Source of the DNA: Sthenelais limicola
Taxonomy: Eukaryota; Annelida; Polychaeta; Phyllodocida; Sigalionidae
Assembly (NCBI GenBank): GCA_942159475.1
Contig: OW804098.1
Span: 2,766,383 to 2,830,382, forward strand
Reading direction: 5' to 3'
DNA length: 64,000 bases
Each line of letters begins with the position of its first letter. Position 1 is the stretch's first letter. A model generated the notes under the pieces. It was not told where the DNA came from. It made no database searches and saw only the letters and a list, made by a program, of their open reading frames with translations. Shown here one piece after another: positions 52,728 to 63,707 of the stretch. Made by a program: the position numbers and the translations under genes.

Positions 52728-52910
52728 GAGAGTGAGTGAGATTGGCAACTTTACGCCCTTATCAACACTTTGAAGTGTTATATCAAGGGCGGGAGAGCTG
52801 AGAGGGAGGCAGTTTATGATCATACCCAGGAAATAGATAAGAAGGGAGAGAGAGACAGAGAAAAGAGACAGAAAGGCACTTTACGGTCTTACCCAGGACC
52901 ACTTGAAACA
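52728..52910 (+). mobile_element. GTGAG-headed SINE-like insertion in LINE-B
   Basis: 183 bp: GAGTGAGTGAGATTGG core, AAGGGCGGGAGAGC, a purine-rich tract, and a CACTTTACGGTCTTACCCAG tail. Flanked by TCAGTTTGA at 52719-52727 and 52911-52919, a 9-bp target duplication. It splits the codons for LDQLQFD in the endonuclease domain. Confidence 0.75.
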
Positions 52911-55235
52911 TCAGTTTGATATATATACTTCAAACCTGGCTCAAACCAAACATTTCTAGTAATATTACCTTACAGGGGTACACACTTGAAAGGTCGGACT
53001 GGACGACTTCAATGGGCGGCGGGCTATGTGCGCTGGTTAGGACTAGTATTGACTACTCAATCATTGACGACTTAACCCAAGCTAATCAATTCATTGAGAT
53101 GCAAGTTTTAGAAGTGAAATTGCCCCACTCGAAGAACCTTATCTTAATTAACTTATACAGACCCCCGGCGGGACGGGTCTCACCCTTCTGTGAATCTCTT
53201 GTTGAAATTATCGACCTACTCAGAGATAAATTTCCCGGCTCAGAACTAACCATTATAGCTGACTTCAATATCAATATTCTTCCTGGTACCCTAGCACCTA
53301 ATCCTCCCAAACAAGAACTTCTTAAACTTTCTAACGATAAATACTTAAAACTACCCATTAACAAACCAACATGCCTGGGCCTCAATGGCCGATCGACTGC
53401 TATAGATCAAATCTTAACCGATGTTAAACATGTTTCCGAATGTGGTGTTATTGAATATAATCTTAGTGATCACTATATTATTTACTATGTTAAGAAAAAA
53501 AAGAGAGAATCCTATACTAAAACAAATTTCACCGCTAGATCATACACTAACCTATTCCAACCCCTGGTTGACCAAGAGCTAGCTCAAATTGACAGCTGTC
53601 CTTACTATTATAACTTAACTGATCCTGACCGCGCTTGGAATCACCTGCACTCTAAACTGCTAAGGGTCACTAACTGCTTATGACCCAAAAAGAGATTTTG
53701 TGCCAAAAAAACTAAACCTCCTTGGTATAACAACGACCTAATTAATTTAGCCCATAATAGAGACTTCTACTTCAGGAAGTACAGAAAATCGCGCAATGAA
53801 CTACAGCCACTTAGAGCTGTGTATTATAGGAACTTAGCTAACTTACAAACACGACAAGCCAGAAGTAACTTCTTTAAAGATCAACTTGACCGATACCAGT
53901 ATGATTATGAAAAATTCTGGCACATTCTTAATAACTATTTGCCTTTTAAGAACACCACAACCAATATTAATAAGATTTTCAACCCTGATACCCAATCTAT
54001 GGCACATGCCGATGAGGTACCCACCATCATAAACAAATTTTTTGCAAATATTGGCTCCAATATTGCAAAACATTTGCCCCCAAGTAACAACCAATGTAAA
54101 CTTGAGGATCTACCCCCTTTCCCACTACCCCATGAGGCCAAGGACTATACAGTAGTATACCATACTTACCATCGACTTGATTACAACTATAATTGATAAA
54201 CTATCACCCTATAAATCATCTGGCTGCGACGAAATTCCAATGCACATCTATAACTACCAACTGAAATCGATTAAACCCCAGCTCGTACATTTAATTAACT
54301 TATCCATTGACAAAGGCATAATGCTGCAAAGATGGAAGGCCGCAACAGTAATTCCCATCCCTAAAAAAGCTAATGCAAAATATGTAACTAACCTTAGACC
54401 CATCTCGTTAACACACACCATTAGTAAAATTATGGAAAAACACGTAAATAACTTGATCCAAACTTACATTGAAGACCATGGAATATTGACCAAATACCAG
54501 GGCAGCTACAGGAAAAACGCCTCTACTTTAGAAACCTTTTACCTACTTCTCTATAAATTACTCAATAACCGTAATGCCAAACAAACGAGCTCACTTGTTT
54601 TCTTTGATTTTCAATAAGCTTTTGATTCGATTGACCACAATATTCTCCTAAAAAACTAACTTACTACCATTTACCTAAATGGTTCTGCACCTGGGTTAGT
54701 AACTATCTTAGTAATCAACAACAACGCACCCATGCAAATAACCATTGCTCCAGCTACCTTCCTGTTTCCTATGGAGTACCCCAAGGGTCCATATTAGGAC
54801 CACTCCTATTTAATCTCTTTGTGAATGATCTGTGCAAATTTGACATCCATGGGCATATGCTTCTGTTTGCTGACGATATCGTTCTCATGAACAACTCTTG
54901 TGATCCAAATACTCTTTCAGTTCAATGCCAGGCTGATACCAAGCTTATCTCTGAATGGAGCCTTGAAAATAAGTTATCTATTAGTATACCTAAAACAAAA
55001 GCGCTCCTAATTCCAACTAACCCCCACCTCAATGTACTCCCTTACTTATATATGGTACCAATATTGAATGGGTCGATTCAATGACATATCTGGGAATAAC
55101 CATTGATTCAAAGCTCAAATTCAACCTTATGGCTGAAAATATAATTAAAAAGGCAAACATCCGACTTTGCAACCTCTACATTAACAGGCAAGCACTGAAT
55201 GTGAAAACAAGAATCCTGCTTGTCAAAGTCCTGCA

Positions 55236-55446
55236 CGGTCCTGGGTAAGACCTTAAAGTGCCTGGTCCTGGGTGAGACCTTAAAGTGCCTTTCTGTCTCT
55301 TTTCTCTGTCTCTCTCTCCCTTCTTCTCTATCTCTTTTTCCTGGGTATGATCATAAACTGCCTCCCTCTCAGCTCTCCCGCCCTTGATATAACACTTCAA
55401 AGTGTTGATAAGGGCGTAAAGCAACCAATCTCACTCACTCACTCAC
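55236..55446 (-). mobile_element. GTGAG-headed SINE-like insertion, reverse orientation
   Basis: 211 bp, the inverse of the element at 52728, with the tail motif GGTCCTGGGT(A/G)AGACCTTAAAG doubled. Flanked by TCAAAGTCCTGCA at 55223-55235 and 55447-55459, a 13-bp target duplication as left by LINE-driven insertion. Confidence 0.82.
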
Positions 55447-55826
55447 TCAAAGTCCTGCAGAACAAAGCATTATGCTTTGCATTAAAAAAACCTAGACACT
55501 ATAGTATTGATCAACTTCACAATGGCGCAAATGCGATGACTGTTTCTGAGTGAATATACTTTAACAATGCTAAATGTTTTCACAAGCAACTACACCTGTG
55601 TCAAGTTGAATGGATTCCACGCCGGGTCCCCAACGAAGTCTATAGGCTCAGGGGAAACTACCTTCTAAATTTTGAAGTCAATCGCCCATCTGGTACTGCT
55701 TTCTTGAACTCACTAGCATATGCTGGAATCCTGTCTTGGAACAGGCTAGATGACAACCTAAAATCAAACCCTGACCCCTTATCCTTCAAACGTATCCTGA
55801 AGCACAACCTACCTGTATGTCTCTAA

Positions 55827-55968
55827 GGGGTCATTCAAAAATTATGTAATGCTCGAGGGGGGGGGGGGTGTCAGACAGTCTCATAATATAACATTGCGGG
55901 GTGTAACGCAGTGGGGGGGGGTGTAAATTTTGAGGCAAAAAAGCGTTACGTAATTTTTGAATGACCCC
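55827..55968. mobile_element. 142-bp MITE with long inverted repeats
   Basis: GGGGTCATTCAAAAATTA at one end and TAATTTTTGAATGACCCC at the other, with a G-rich middle. Flanked by TAA at 55824-55826 and 55969-55971, a 3-bp TWA duplication as in PIF/Harbinger elements. The left TAA is also the stop codon of LINE-B ORF2. Confidence 0.7.
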
Positions 55969-55971
55969 TAA

Positions 55972-56240
55972 CGATACCCCCGTTCACATTTTCACACGCC
56001 ATCCCCACCCATAGCCCATCTCATCAACTCATCCCCCCACTATGTTCATCACACCCCAGAGCTAACAGACAACTGTATTGATCTCACTCGGACCCTTAGT
56101 TTATATATGTAAGTCGCGACAATTCAAGGTATGGTGGAATACTGGCTTGTCCGAGCCATATTTATATACCCTATATTTCCCCTGGCATATGCCTCGCTGG
56201 AACCTGAATAAAGATCTGTTCAAAAAGAAAAAAAAAAAAA
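55972..56240 (+). other. LINE-B 3' UTR and poly(A) tail
   Basis: Ends GAATAAAGATCTGTTC followed by an A-run to 56240. The next bases match the empty-site paralog. Confidence 0.7.
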
Positions 56241-57901
56241 GGAATTCTGTACCTTTCTGATGACTGTTCACCTTCAGGAGGTTTGGGATGGGCTGGTGTA
56301 AAAAGAAAGGGATTTCTGACCACGTTTTGAATCATTTTTATATACCTAGGGAAAATGAGATGATGACAGGACATAAGAGCACTTTTTAAGGCCATAAAAA
56401 CAGGAAAAAAAAGAAAAGAAATTGGGGTGGGGTACCATCTGACAGTGACCCTCCCATCCAAATCTAAATGTTTAGATATGGACGGAAAGGGGTTAGGTCA
56501 AGGAACCGCGAGTCACGGTCAGCTGACCACTCGATGGTGGCTGCAGTATCAACTTGCAAGTTGAATGGTCGCTAGGGTAACTAGGGTTTGACGATGACTG
56601 CTAACTGGATGGTCAACATGCATGTGGATATCATGCTTTATGGCCCACCTGGAAAACCGGTTCACAGAGGGTGAAAACCATGTTTATGTATGTTTTATAG
56701 AAATAAAAACGATAATATGTATATAAGTCACTTTTTCTACACAAGTCATATGTACTAAAATATAGGGGAATCTTTGTTTGCTTGTATCTTTTTTTCTGGT
56801 TAGTAGAGATCCATTTAGTTGGTAGAGGAGGGAAGGGGACCTTGGGAGGTAGGCTTGAAGACTGGGAGCCTCTGTGTTCAAATCTCTAAATAATTTCTAA
56901 ATATGAGCATGGTCAATGGCGTAAAACACTGCCGTTTTTGGCAACTGAAAAATATCCGTGATCATACTTAAGACACTATATGCAACATCATTTTCCATCT
57001 AGGTTACCTGATTCCTGTCGAAAAAATCTCCGCAGTTATGCAGTTCTGATTTACTGATTAAAATAAAAATTAAAAATGATGTAATATATGGTTCTTAGGA
57101 AATAGTTTGCCTATATTGTGTTGCCCTACTGTCTCACCAAGCAACTGAATCATGTGAAATGTCTGATTCCAGTGACCTTTAATGCTTCAAAACCATTGCA
57201 ATGGCTCCAGATTTAGATCAATTAATTCAATAAAAATTCTTTTGGATTTGGGAAATTAAGTAGGACTTGTTGCAGGCAGTTAGTTTCAATATGGATAATT
57301 GACTTGAATAAAAATTGAGTCACTATCACAACCAAGTCGCCTATCGTAAATACAGGACTTAATCAAATTAACACATGAGCAGTAATAACATAACTCACAC
57401 CTTCATTATTCACATTTTTTTTGCATTTAATCGGGATTCAAATAGAAATGTCACACAACAAATACATTAAAATCCAGTGTAATAGCAATGTAATTGTTTA
57501 TTGTATGTTTATATTGATAAGGTTTCTCATATATGCTCCTTCAGTTTGAACATTAGAAGACAACACATCACCTTGGAAGGGGAGCAGATCTCAATGTGCA
57601 TAAATCCATGCACAGAATTTGACACATCTCAGCATCAACACCAAACTCGGTTTACTGGAATCTTTTGCAATTTCCTTTTCCAACTTAATGTTCTCTTTTA
57701 GCTGAGCTCTAAGTTTGTTAACTTTTCCTGATTTCCGAGTTTAGTTTAAGTAGTACATAGTTTATAATCAACTATACATTGAGAGTTAATACAAAGAATG
57801 TGTGTGGTTATGGGCAATATGTTATTTGGGGCCTTTTCCTCAGAGAACTACACAAACCCACAACCATTAAAACATATATACAAATAGCACAGAAATTGTT
57901 G
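56241..57901. repeat. 3' flank of kelch copy 7, paralogous to 60748-62480
   Basis: No gene. It matches the flank of copy 8 from GGAATTCTGTA to the stop codon, with indels (for example a deletion near 57180 and another near 57355). AATAAA of copy 7 lies at 57497-57502. Confidence 0.75.
57497..57502 (-). terminator. Polyadenylation signal of kelch copy 7
   Basis: AATAAACAATTAC on the minus strand, 400 bp after the stop. Confidence 0.6.
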
Positions 57902-59689
57902 TTACTCCTTCTCCTCATTACAAATGAACTGATGCCAAGGAAGACGAAGCTTAACACAGTAGTCAGAAACCAACCCGTGATCAGGTAGAGAGTCAAGTTG
58001 GTTGATACACACAACAAATTTGTCCTCAATTACAACCTCCATAGATACCGTCTTCCTTTCATGGCTAGAACTGTATATAAAATAAACTCTTTCATCGTCT
58101 GTGATGATTTCACCAAAGTTGAGAAGTGGCTCAGGACAGGACACCAAACCACCTTCTCCAGTTTTAGGATTATACCAGTGGATGGTGGGAGTTATCTTCT
58201 CAGAAGTATTGCAGTTCACAGAATATATCAGATCTCCATGGGACCACATGGGCAAGCCATATGGTTCACTCTGTGTAACAGGTGCCAATTTCCAATGCCT
58301 ATTGGGAATATCAAGAGATGATATTTTGTCTGGAAATTTCACAGCATCAAGAAATTTCACTTCAGCATTTCCCTCAGAAATATAGATTATATCATTTACA
58401 ACACATGCACTCACATCTATGAGACATTCCCATTTAGAGTCCATTTCAGTGAATACTTCCCATTGATTTGTCATGAAGCTGTAGCGCTCTATTTTCAAAG
58501 GGGGACTCAGGTCATCACTATTACTTCCACCCAATGCATACAAGAATTGTTTGTGATAGACAAGTGAGAAATCCCGTCGTGGCAAATACATTGAACCCAG
58601 CTGGGTCCATTTGTATTCTCGTGGATCAAAGATGTAGCATTTGTTCCTATTATCATAAAGGTGACATTCGCCTCCACAAAGCAATAAAAAGTCATTGACT
58701 ATGACACATCCAGCTGACCAAATTCCTTGAAAATCAACACTTCTAACATTGCACCATTTACCTTTGGTTGATCTAAGTGCAAAGCAAGTATTGTCCTCCT
58801 TGATCGCCAACAGAGAAGGTTTCATTCTAAGTCTTGTGTGACTAATTTGACAGAGAACTCTCTGATGAACAGGTTTAGACAGATATTCCTGAGCTTGCTT
58901 AAGGTTTTTATTCAACACACGGTTGAGCATCAGTTCAGAATGTGTTTCAATGATGGTGTCAACTTTGCTGGCAGTCATGAGGGGAAACCTGATGTGTTCC
59001 ATTAGGCCAATATGGAACTGCATTCTATTCTCAGGGTCATGTTCAAGCCATTGCACAACAGCCTGGTAAAGCTTCTCTTCAGGTCCAAACATCAACTCTT
59101 CCCTACACAGCAGTCCCTTTAAGCTATCAAAACTTAGCTTCAAGAAAGTTCCAGATTCAATGAGTAAACTGAAGTTATCAGCCACAAAATCTTCAATTTT
59201 GTTGTAGAAATCTCTGGCAGGTGAATAGAGCCTGGCTATATCCAATATCTCCACACAGTTATCCACTGATATATTGACATCAATGAAGGACAAACATGCT
59301 TTGATGGCAGTAGAAATTTGGAGATGTGCTGCAGTAGTAAGAAGGTCAATAACATTGTCCTCTGTGATATGTAGATTCCCTGTGTAAACATAATCAAGTA
59401 GCAGTTGTAGCATGCCTGCATTTATTGCCTTTAGTTCCACATAGTCTTGTTGAGTTTCTTTCATGCCACATGTGAGCATTGCATAGAAATAATCACTGAC
59501 AGATGCAAGTACAGCTCTGTGACTACGAAATGAGCGTCCTTCAGCTATTAAGGTGTAGTCAAAAAGAGCCTGTGACTGCCACAATCTTGTAAGACCACTG
59601 ACAATACACTCCCTCCATTCTGGATCACTAGTTTCCAATGGTTGATTTGGAGCAAGGGGGAAGACTGGGGTTTTACCTTCTACAGACAT
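57902..59689 (-). CDS. BTB-BACK-Kelch protein, array copy 7 (mosaic)
   Basis: 595 codons from the ATG at 59689 (MSVEGKTPVFPLAPNQPLE). Acceptor CTCTTTCCAG at about 59712. BTB at about 38-143 (LFDYTLIAEGRSFRSHRAVL), BACK at about 148-250, kelch repeats at about 298-585. The N-terminus and upstream region are of copy 6 type, while the C-terminal kelch part (AEVKFLDAV, SLDIPNRHWKLAP, YSSSHERKTVSMEVVI) is of copy 5/8 type, so the gene appears to be a recombinant. Private changes include QISHTRLRM and TCFALRS. Probable Cul3 adaptor. Confidence 0.9.
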   Translation of the reverse strand: MSVEGKTPVFPLAPNQPLETSDPEWRECIVSGLTRLWQSQALFDYTLIAEGRSFRSHRAVLASVSDYFYAMLTCGMKETQQDYVELKAINAGMLQLLLDYVYTGNLHITEDNVIDLLTTAAHLQISTAIKACLSFIDVNISVDNCVEILDIARLYSPARDFYNKIEDFVADNFSLLIESGTFLKLSFDSLKGLLCREELMFGPEEKLYQAVVQWLEHDPENRMQFHIGLMEHIRFPLMTASKVDTIIETHSELMLNRVLNKNLKQAQEYLSKPVHQRVLCQISHTRLRMKPSLLAIKEDNTCFALRSTKGKWCNVRSVDFQGIWSAGCVIVNDFLLLCGGECHLYDNRNKCYIFDPREYKWTQLGSMYLPRRDFSLVYHKQFLYALGGSNSDDLSPPLKIERYSFMTNQWEVFTEMDSKWECLIDVSACVVNDIIYISEGNAEVKFLDAVKFPDKISSLDIPNRHWKLAPVTQSEPYGLPMWSHGDLIYSVNCNTSEKITPTIHWYNPKTGEGGLVSCPEPLLNFGEIITDDERVYFIYSSSHERKTVSMEVVIEDKFVVCINQLDSLPDHGLVSDYCVKLRLPWHQFICNEEKE

Positions 59690-62480
59690 CTTTGCACATA
59701 TTAATATCCAACTGGAAAGAGAAAAATAATGATTTCAAAAATAATAAATTCAACTATAAAAAAAGCTTTCCTGAAATTTGTCTGATGACAAGTAGATGAC
59801 ATGAGCAGTTTAATGTTTATATAAGAGGATACAATAAGATGGATTAAGCAATATTAGGAAGGCTGAGGGATGAATCGGGACCATGGCAAAAGTAATGGGA
59901 AACCAGGGAAGCCCATGGCTGGATGCATTAAAACTTTGGTAGTGATAAAAGATATTTACCAATTGCCCTAATTTAAAGTGGGGTCCATTCTGCGTTCCAG
60001 CTGGACACAAATGCTCAAGGCCTACATTTTCCAAGTATATTCACGGGTAGGTAAGCCAGTGGTGAATCACAATTTCAGGTTAGCCCTATAGAAAATTGCA
60101 TTATTTCATGACCCCTCAAATCTCGGCTTGTATCTGAGACTTGGGCTACTACAATAGGACCAAGTAATAGTAATAGGGAGCTTATTACTTGAAATCCTTC
60201 ATATGTAGGGAGCTTAGATCCGCCGACATAGTCACTGTGACTAAATAAAAGTCGCAACAACAACAAATCCTTCTTTCCACTCAGCTCCTTTGCGTAGCCA
60301 TTTCCCATACCAGTGGTTAATGTTTTTTGTGATGGTTTTAACATTTACGACTAGAACACTAGAAATCCTATAAACTATGAGGAACTGCTTGTAAGACAGG
60401 CAAGTGTAGTGAATTATACTCTCGGGGCACACACATTGATGTCAGCTGTATGATTACAGTCTGTTTGTAATCTCGTGGATCAAATATATAGCATTGGTTA
60501 CTACTATCATCATTTTTAAGTTGGCCACATCGGATTGAGCATCAGTTCCGTTTGTTTCAATAATGGTGTCGACTTGGCTGGCTGAAGAGAGAATATCGAA
60601 GTTAAAAGTTTTAAAGAAACCATAAGGGCAATCAATTGTTAAAATCTATCATGCCTTGGACTGATAAAGTAAAGAAATCAATCATATACAGAGTTCCAGA
60701 AGTGTGGAACAAACTAGAATCTAGAGGCCATTTCTGTAAGAGTAGAAAGGAATTCTGTAACTTACTGATGACTGTTTACCTTCAGGAGGTTTGGGATGGG
60801 TTGGTGTAAAAAGAAAGGGATTTCTGACCACGTTTTGAATCATTTTTATATACCTAGGGAAAATGAGATGATGATAGGACATAAGAGCACTTTTTAAGGC
60901 CATAAAAACAGGAAAAAAAAGAAAAGAAATTGGGGTGGGGTACTATCTGACGGTGTCCCTCCCATCCAAATCTAAATGTTTAGATATGAACGGAAAGGGG
61001 TTACGTCGAGGAACCGCCGAGTCACGGTCAGCTGACCGCTCGATGGTATCCACTTGCAAGTTGAATGGTCGCTAGGGTAACTGTTTGACGATGACTGCTA
61101 AGTGGATGGTCGACGTGCATGTGGATATCATGCTTTATGGCCCACCTGGAAAACCGGTTCACAGAGGGTGACAACCATGTTTATGTATGTTTTATAGAAA
61201 TAAAAACGATAATATGTATATAAGTCACTTTTTCTACACAAGTCATATGTACTAAAGTATAGGGGAATCTTTGTTTGCTTGTATCTTTTTTTCTGGTTAG
61301 TAGAGATCCATTTAGTTGGTAGAGGAGGGAAGGGGACCATGGGAGGTAGGCTTGAAGATTGGGAGCCTCTGTGTTCAAATCTCTAAATAATTTCTAAATA
61401 TGAACATGGTCAATGGCGGAAAACACTGCCGTTTTTGGCAACTGAAAAATACCCGTGATCATACTTAAGACACTATATGCAACATCATATTCCATCTAGG
61501 TTACTTGATTCCTGTCGAAAAAATCTCCCCAGTTATGCAGTTCTGATTCACTGATTAAAATAAAAATTAAAAATGATGTAATATATGGTTCATTATTTTT
61601 CCATAGGAAATAGTTGCCTATATTGTATATATCTCACCAAGCAACTGAATCATGTGAAATGTCTGATTCCAGTGACCTTTACTTGGACCCCTATGCCCTT
61701 GTTAAAGCCTATCCAAGTAATATACATGCTTCAAAACCATTGCCATGGCTCCAGATTTAGATCAATTAATTCAATAAAAATTCTTTTGGATTTGGGAAAT
61801 TAAGTAGGACTTGTTGCAGGCACTTAGTTTCAATATGCATAATTGACTTGAATAAAAATTGAGTCACAAATTGAGTCACAACCAAGTCGCCTATCGCAAA
61901 TACAAGACTCCCCTGGAGACCAAATATCAGTAAAAACTACTTAATCAAATTAAAACACATGAGCAGTAATAACATAACTCACACCTTCAGTATTCACATT
62001 TTTTCTGCATTTAATCGGGATTCAAATAGAAATGTCACACAACAAATACATTAAAATCCAGTGTAATAGCAATGTAATTGTTTATTTTATGTTTATATTG
62101 ATAAGGTTTCTCATATATGCTCCTTCAGTTTGAACATTAGAAGACAACACATCAGCTTGGAAGGGGAGCAGATCCCAATGTACATAAATCCATGCACAGA
62201 ATTTGACACATCTCAGCATCAACACCAAACTCGGTTTACTGGAATCTTTTGCAATTTCCTTTTCCAACTTAATGTTCTCTTTTAGCTGAGCTCTAAGTTT
62301 GTTAACTTTTCCTGATTTCCGAGTTTAGTTTAAGTAGTACATAGTTTATAATCAACTGTACATTGAGAGTTAACACAATGAATGTGTGTGGTTATGGGCA
62401 ATATGTTGTTTTGGGCCTTTTCCTTAGAGAACTACACAAACCCACAACAATTAAAACATCTATACAAATAGCATGTAAAA
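59690..62480. repeat. Spacer between kelch copies 7 and 8
   Basis: No gene. 59690-60744 matches 43510-45375, and 60748-62480 matches 56241-57901, so the LINE-B insertion point falls at 60744/60748. It has a private insertion of about 80 bp near 60190-60268 (ending CAACAACAACAAATCC). AATAAA of copy 8 is at 62091-62096. Confidence 0.78.
60417..60575 (-). pseudogene. Fused kelch-gene relic (paralog of 45050-45215)
   Basis: Same BACK-to-kelch fusion as at 45050-45215, with a small deletion in the CAGTTC(AGATTG)TGTTTC part. Confidence 0.7.
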
Positions 62481-63707
62481 TTATTGTAACTCCTTCTCCT
62501 CATTACAAATGAACTGATGCCAAGGAAGACAAAGCTTAACACAGTAGTCAGAAACCAACCCGTGATCAGGTAGAGAGTCAAGTTGGTTGATACACACAAC
62601 AGATTTGTCCTTGATTACAACCTCCATAGATACTGTCTTCCTTTCATGGCTAGAACTGTATATAAAATAAACTCTTTCATCGTCTGTGATGATTTCACCA
62701 AAGTTGAGAAGTGGCTCAGGACAGGACACCAAACCACCTTCTCCAGTTTTAGGATCATACCAGTGGATGGTGGGAGTTATCTCCTCAGAAGTACTGCAGT
62801 TCACAGAATATATCAGATCTCCATAGGACCACATGGGAAAGCCATACGGTTCACTCTGTGTAACAGGTGCCAATTTCCAATGCCTATTGGGAATATCAAG
62901 AGATGATATTGTGTTTGCATCACCTGGAAATTCCACAGCATCAAGAAATTTCACTTCAGCATCTCCCTCAGAAATATAGATTATATCATTTACAACACAT
63001 GCACTCACATCTATGAGACATTCCCATTTAGAGTGCATTTCAGTGAATACTTCCCATTGATTTGTCATGAAGCTGTAGCGCTCAACTTTCAAGGGGGGAC
63101 TCAGGTCATCACTATTACTTCCACCCAATGCATACAAGAATTGTTTGTGATAGACAAGTGAGAAATCCCGTCGTGGCAAATACATTGAACCCAGCTGGGT
63201 CCATTTGTATTCTCGTGGATCAAAGATGTAGCATTGGTTCCTATTATCATAAAGGTGACATTCACCTCCACAAAGCAATAAAAAGTCATTTACTATGACA
63301 CATCCAGCTGACTTAATTCCATGGAAATCAACACTTCTAACATTACACCATTTACCTTTGGTTGACCTATGTGCAAACCAAGTATTGCCCTCCCTTATCG
63401 CCAATAGAGAAGGTTTCATTCTAAGTCTTGTGTGATTATTTTGGCAAAGAACTCTCTGATGAACAGGTTTAGACAGATATTTCAGAGCTTGCTTAAGGTT
63501 TTTATTCAACACAGGATTGAGCATAAGTTCAGATTGGCTTTCAATGATGGTGTCAACTTTGCTGGTTGTCATGAGGGGGAACCTGATGTGTTCCATTAGG
63601 CCAATATGGAACTGCATTCTATTCTCAGGGTCATGTTCAAGCCATTGCACAACAGCCTGGTAAAGCTTCTCTTCAGGTCCAAACATCAACTCTTCCCTAC
63701 ACAGCAG
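62481..63707 (-). pseudogene. BTB-BACK-Kelch copy 8, 5' part replaced
   Basis: Homology to copies 5 and 7 runs from the C-terminus (CNEEKELQ) up to LLCREEL in the middle of BACK and stops sharply at 63707. Upstream the frame stays open for about 29 more codons in unrelated sequence (to 63794), giving a 437-codon frame without a BTB domain. It lacks Cul3-binding potential as it stands. Kelch repeats are intact and nearly the same as in copy 5. A spliced chimera with an exon past the window edge cannot be excluded; an assembly join is another possibility. Confidence 0.75.

Larger units (their letters stand above)
52636..55826 (+). pseudogene. LINE-B ORF2: endonuclease and reverse transcriptase, broken
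   Basis: Starts ATG at 52636 (MKGFKIVHINITSILHKW). Endonuclease pieces: LQTWLKPNIS, LINLYRPPAG, IIADFNINIL, NLSDHYIIYY. RT pieces: LRPISLTHTISKIMEKHVNN, VFFDFQ-stop-AFDSIDHN, YGVPQGSILGPLLFN and FADDIVLMN. The C-terminal end, AGILSWNRLDDNLKS, closes with TAA at 55824. Broken by the SINE at 52728, a stop near 53681, a frame change near 54175, a stop near 54615, others near 54650 and 55080, and a SINE at 55236. Confidence 0.85.
45376..56240 (+). mobile_element. Decayed LINE (LINE-B), carrying nested insertions
   Basis: The left border (..GTAAGAGTA|AGCTCC) and right border (A-run|GGAATTCTG) are set by the paralogous spacer at 60736-60757, where GTAAGAGTA is followed by GAAAGGAATTCTG and none of this 10.9 kb is present. 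Order on the plus strand: 5' region, SGNH-type ORF1 relic, [minus-strand LINE-A nested], rest of the spacer, ORF2 with endonuclease and reverse transcriptase, 3' UTR with GAATAAAGATC and a poly(A) tail (56227-56240). It also contains two SINE-like insertions and one small inverted-repeat element. No clear target duplication. Confidence 0.8.
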
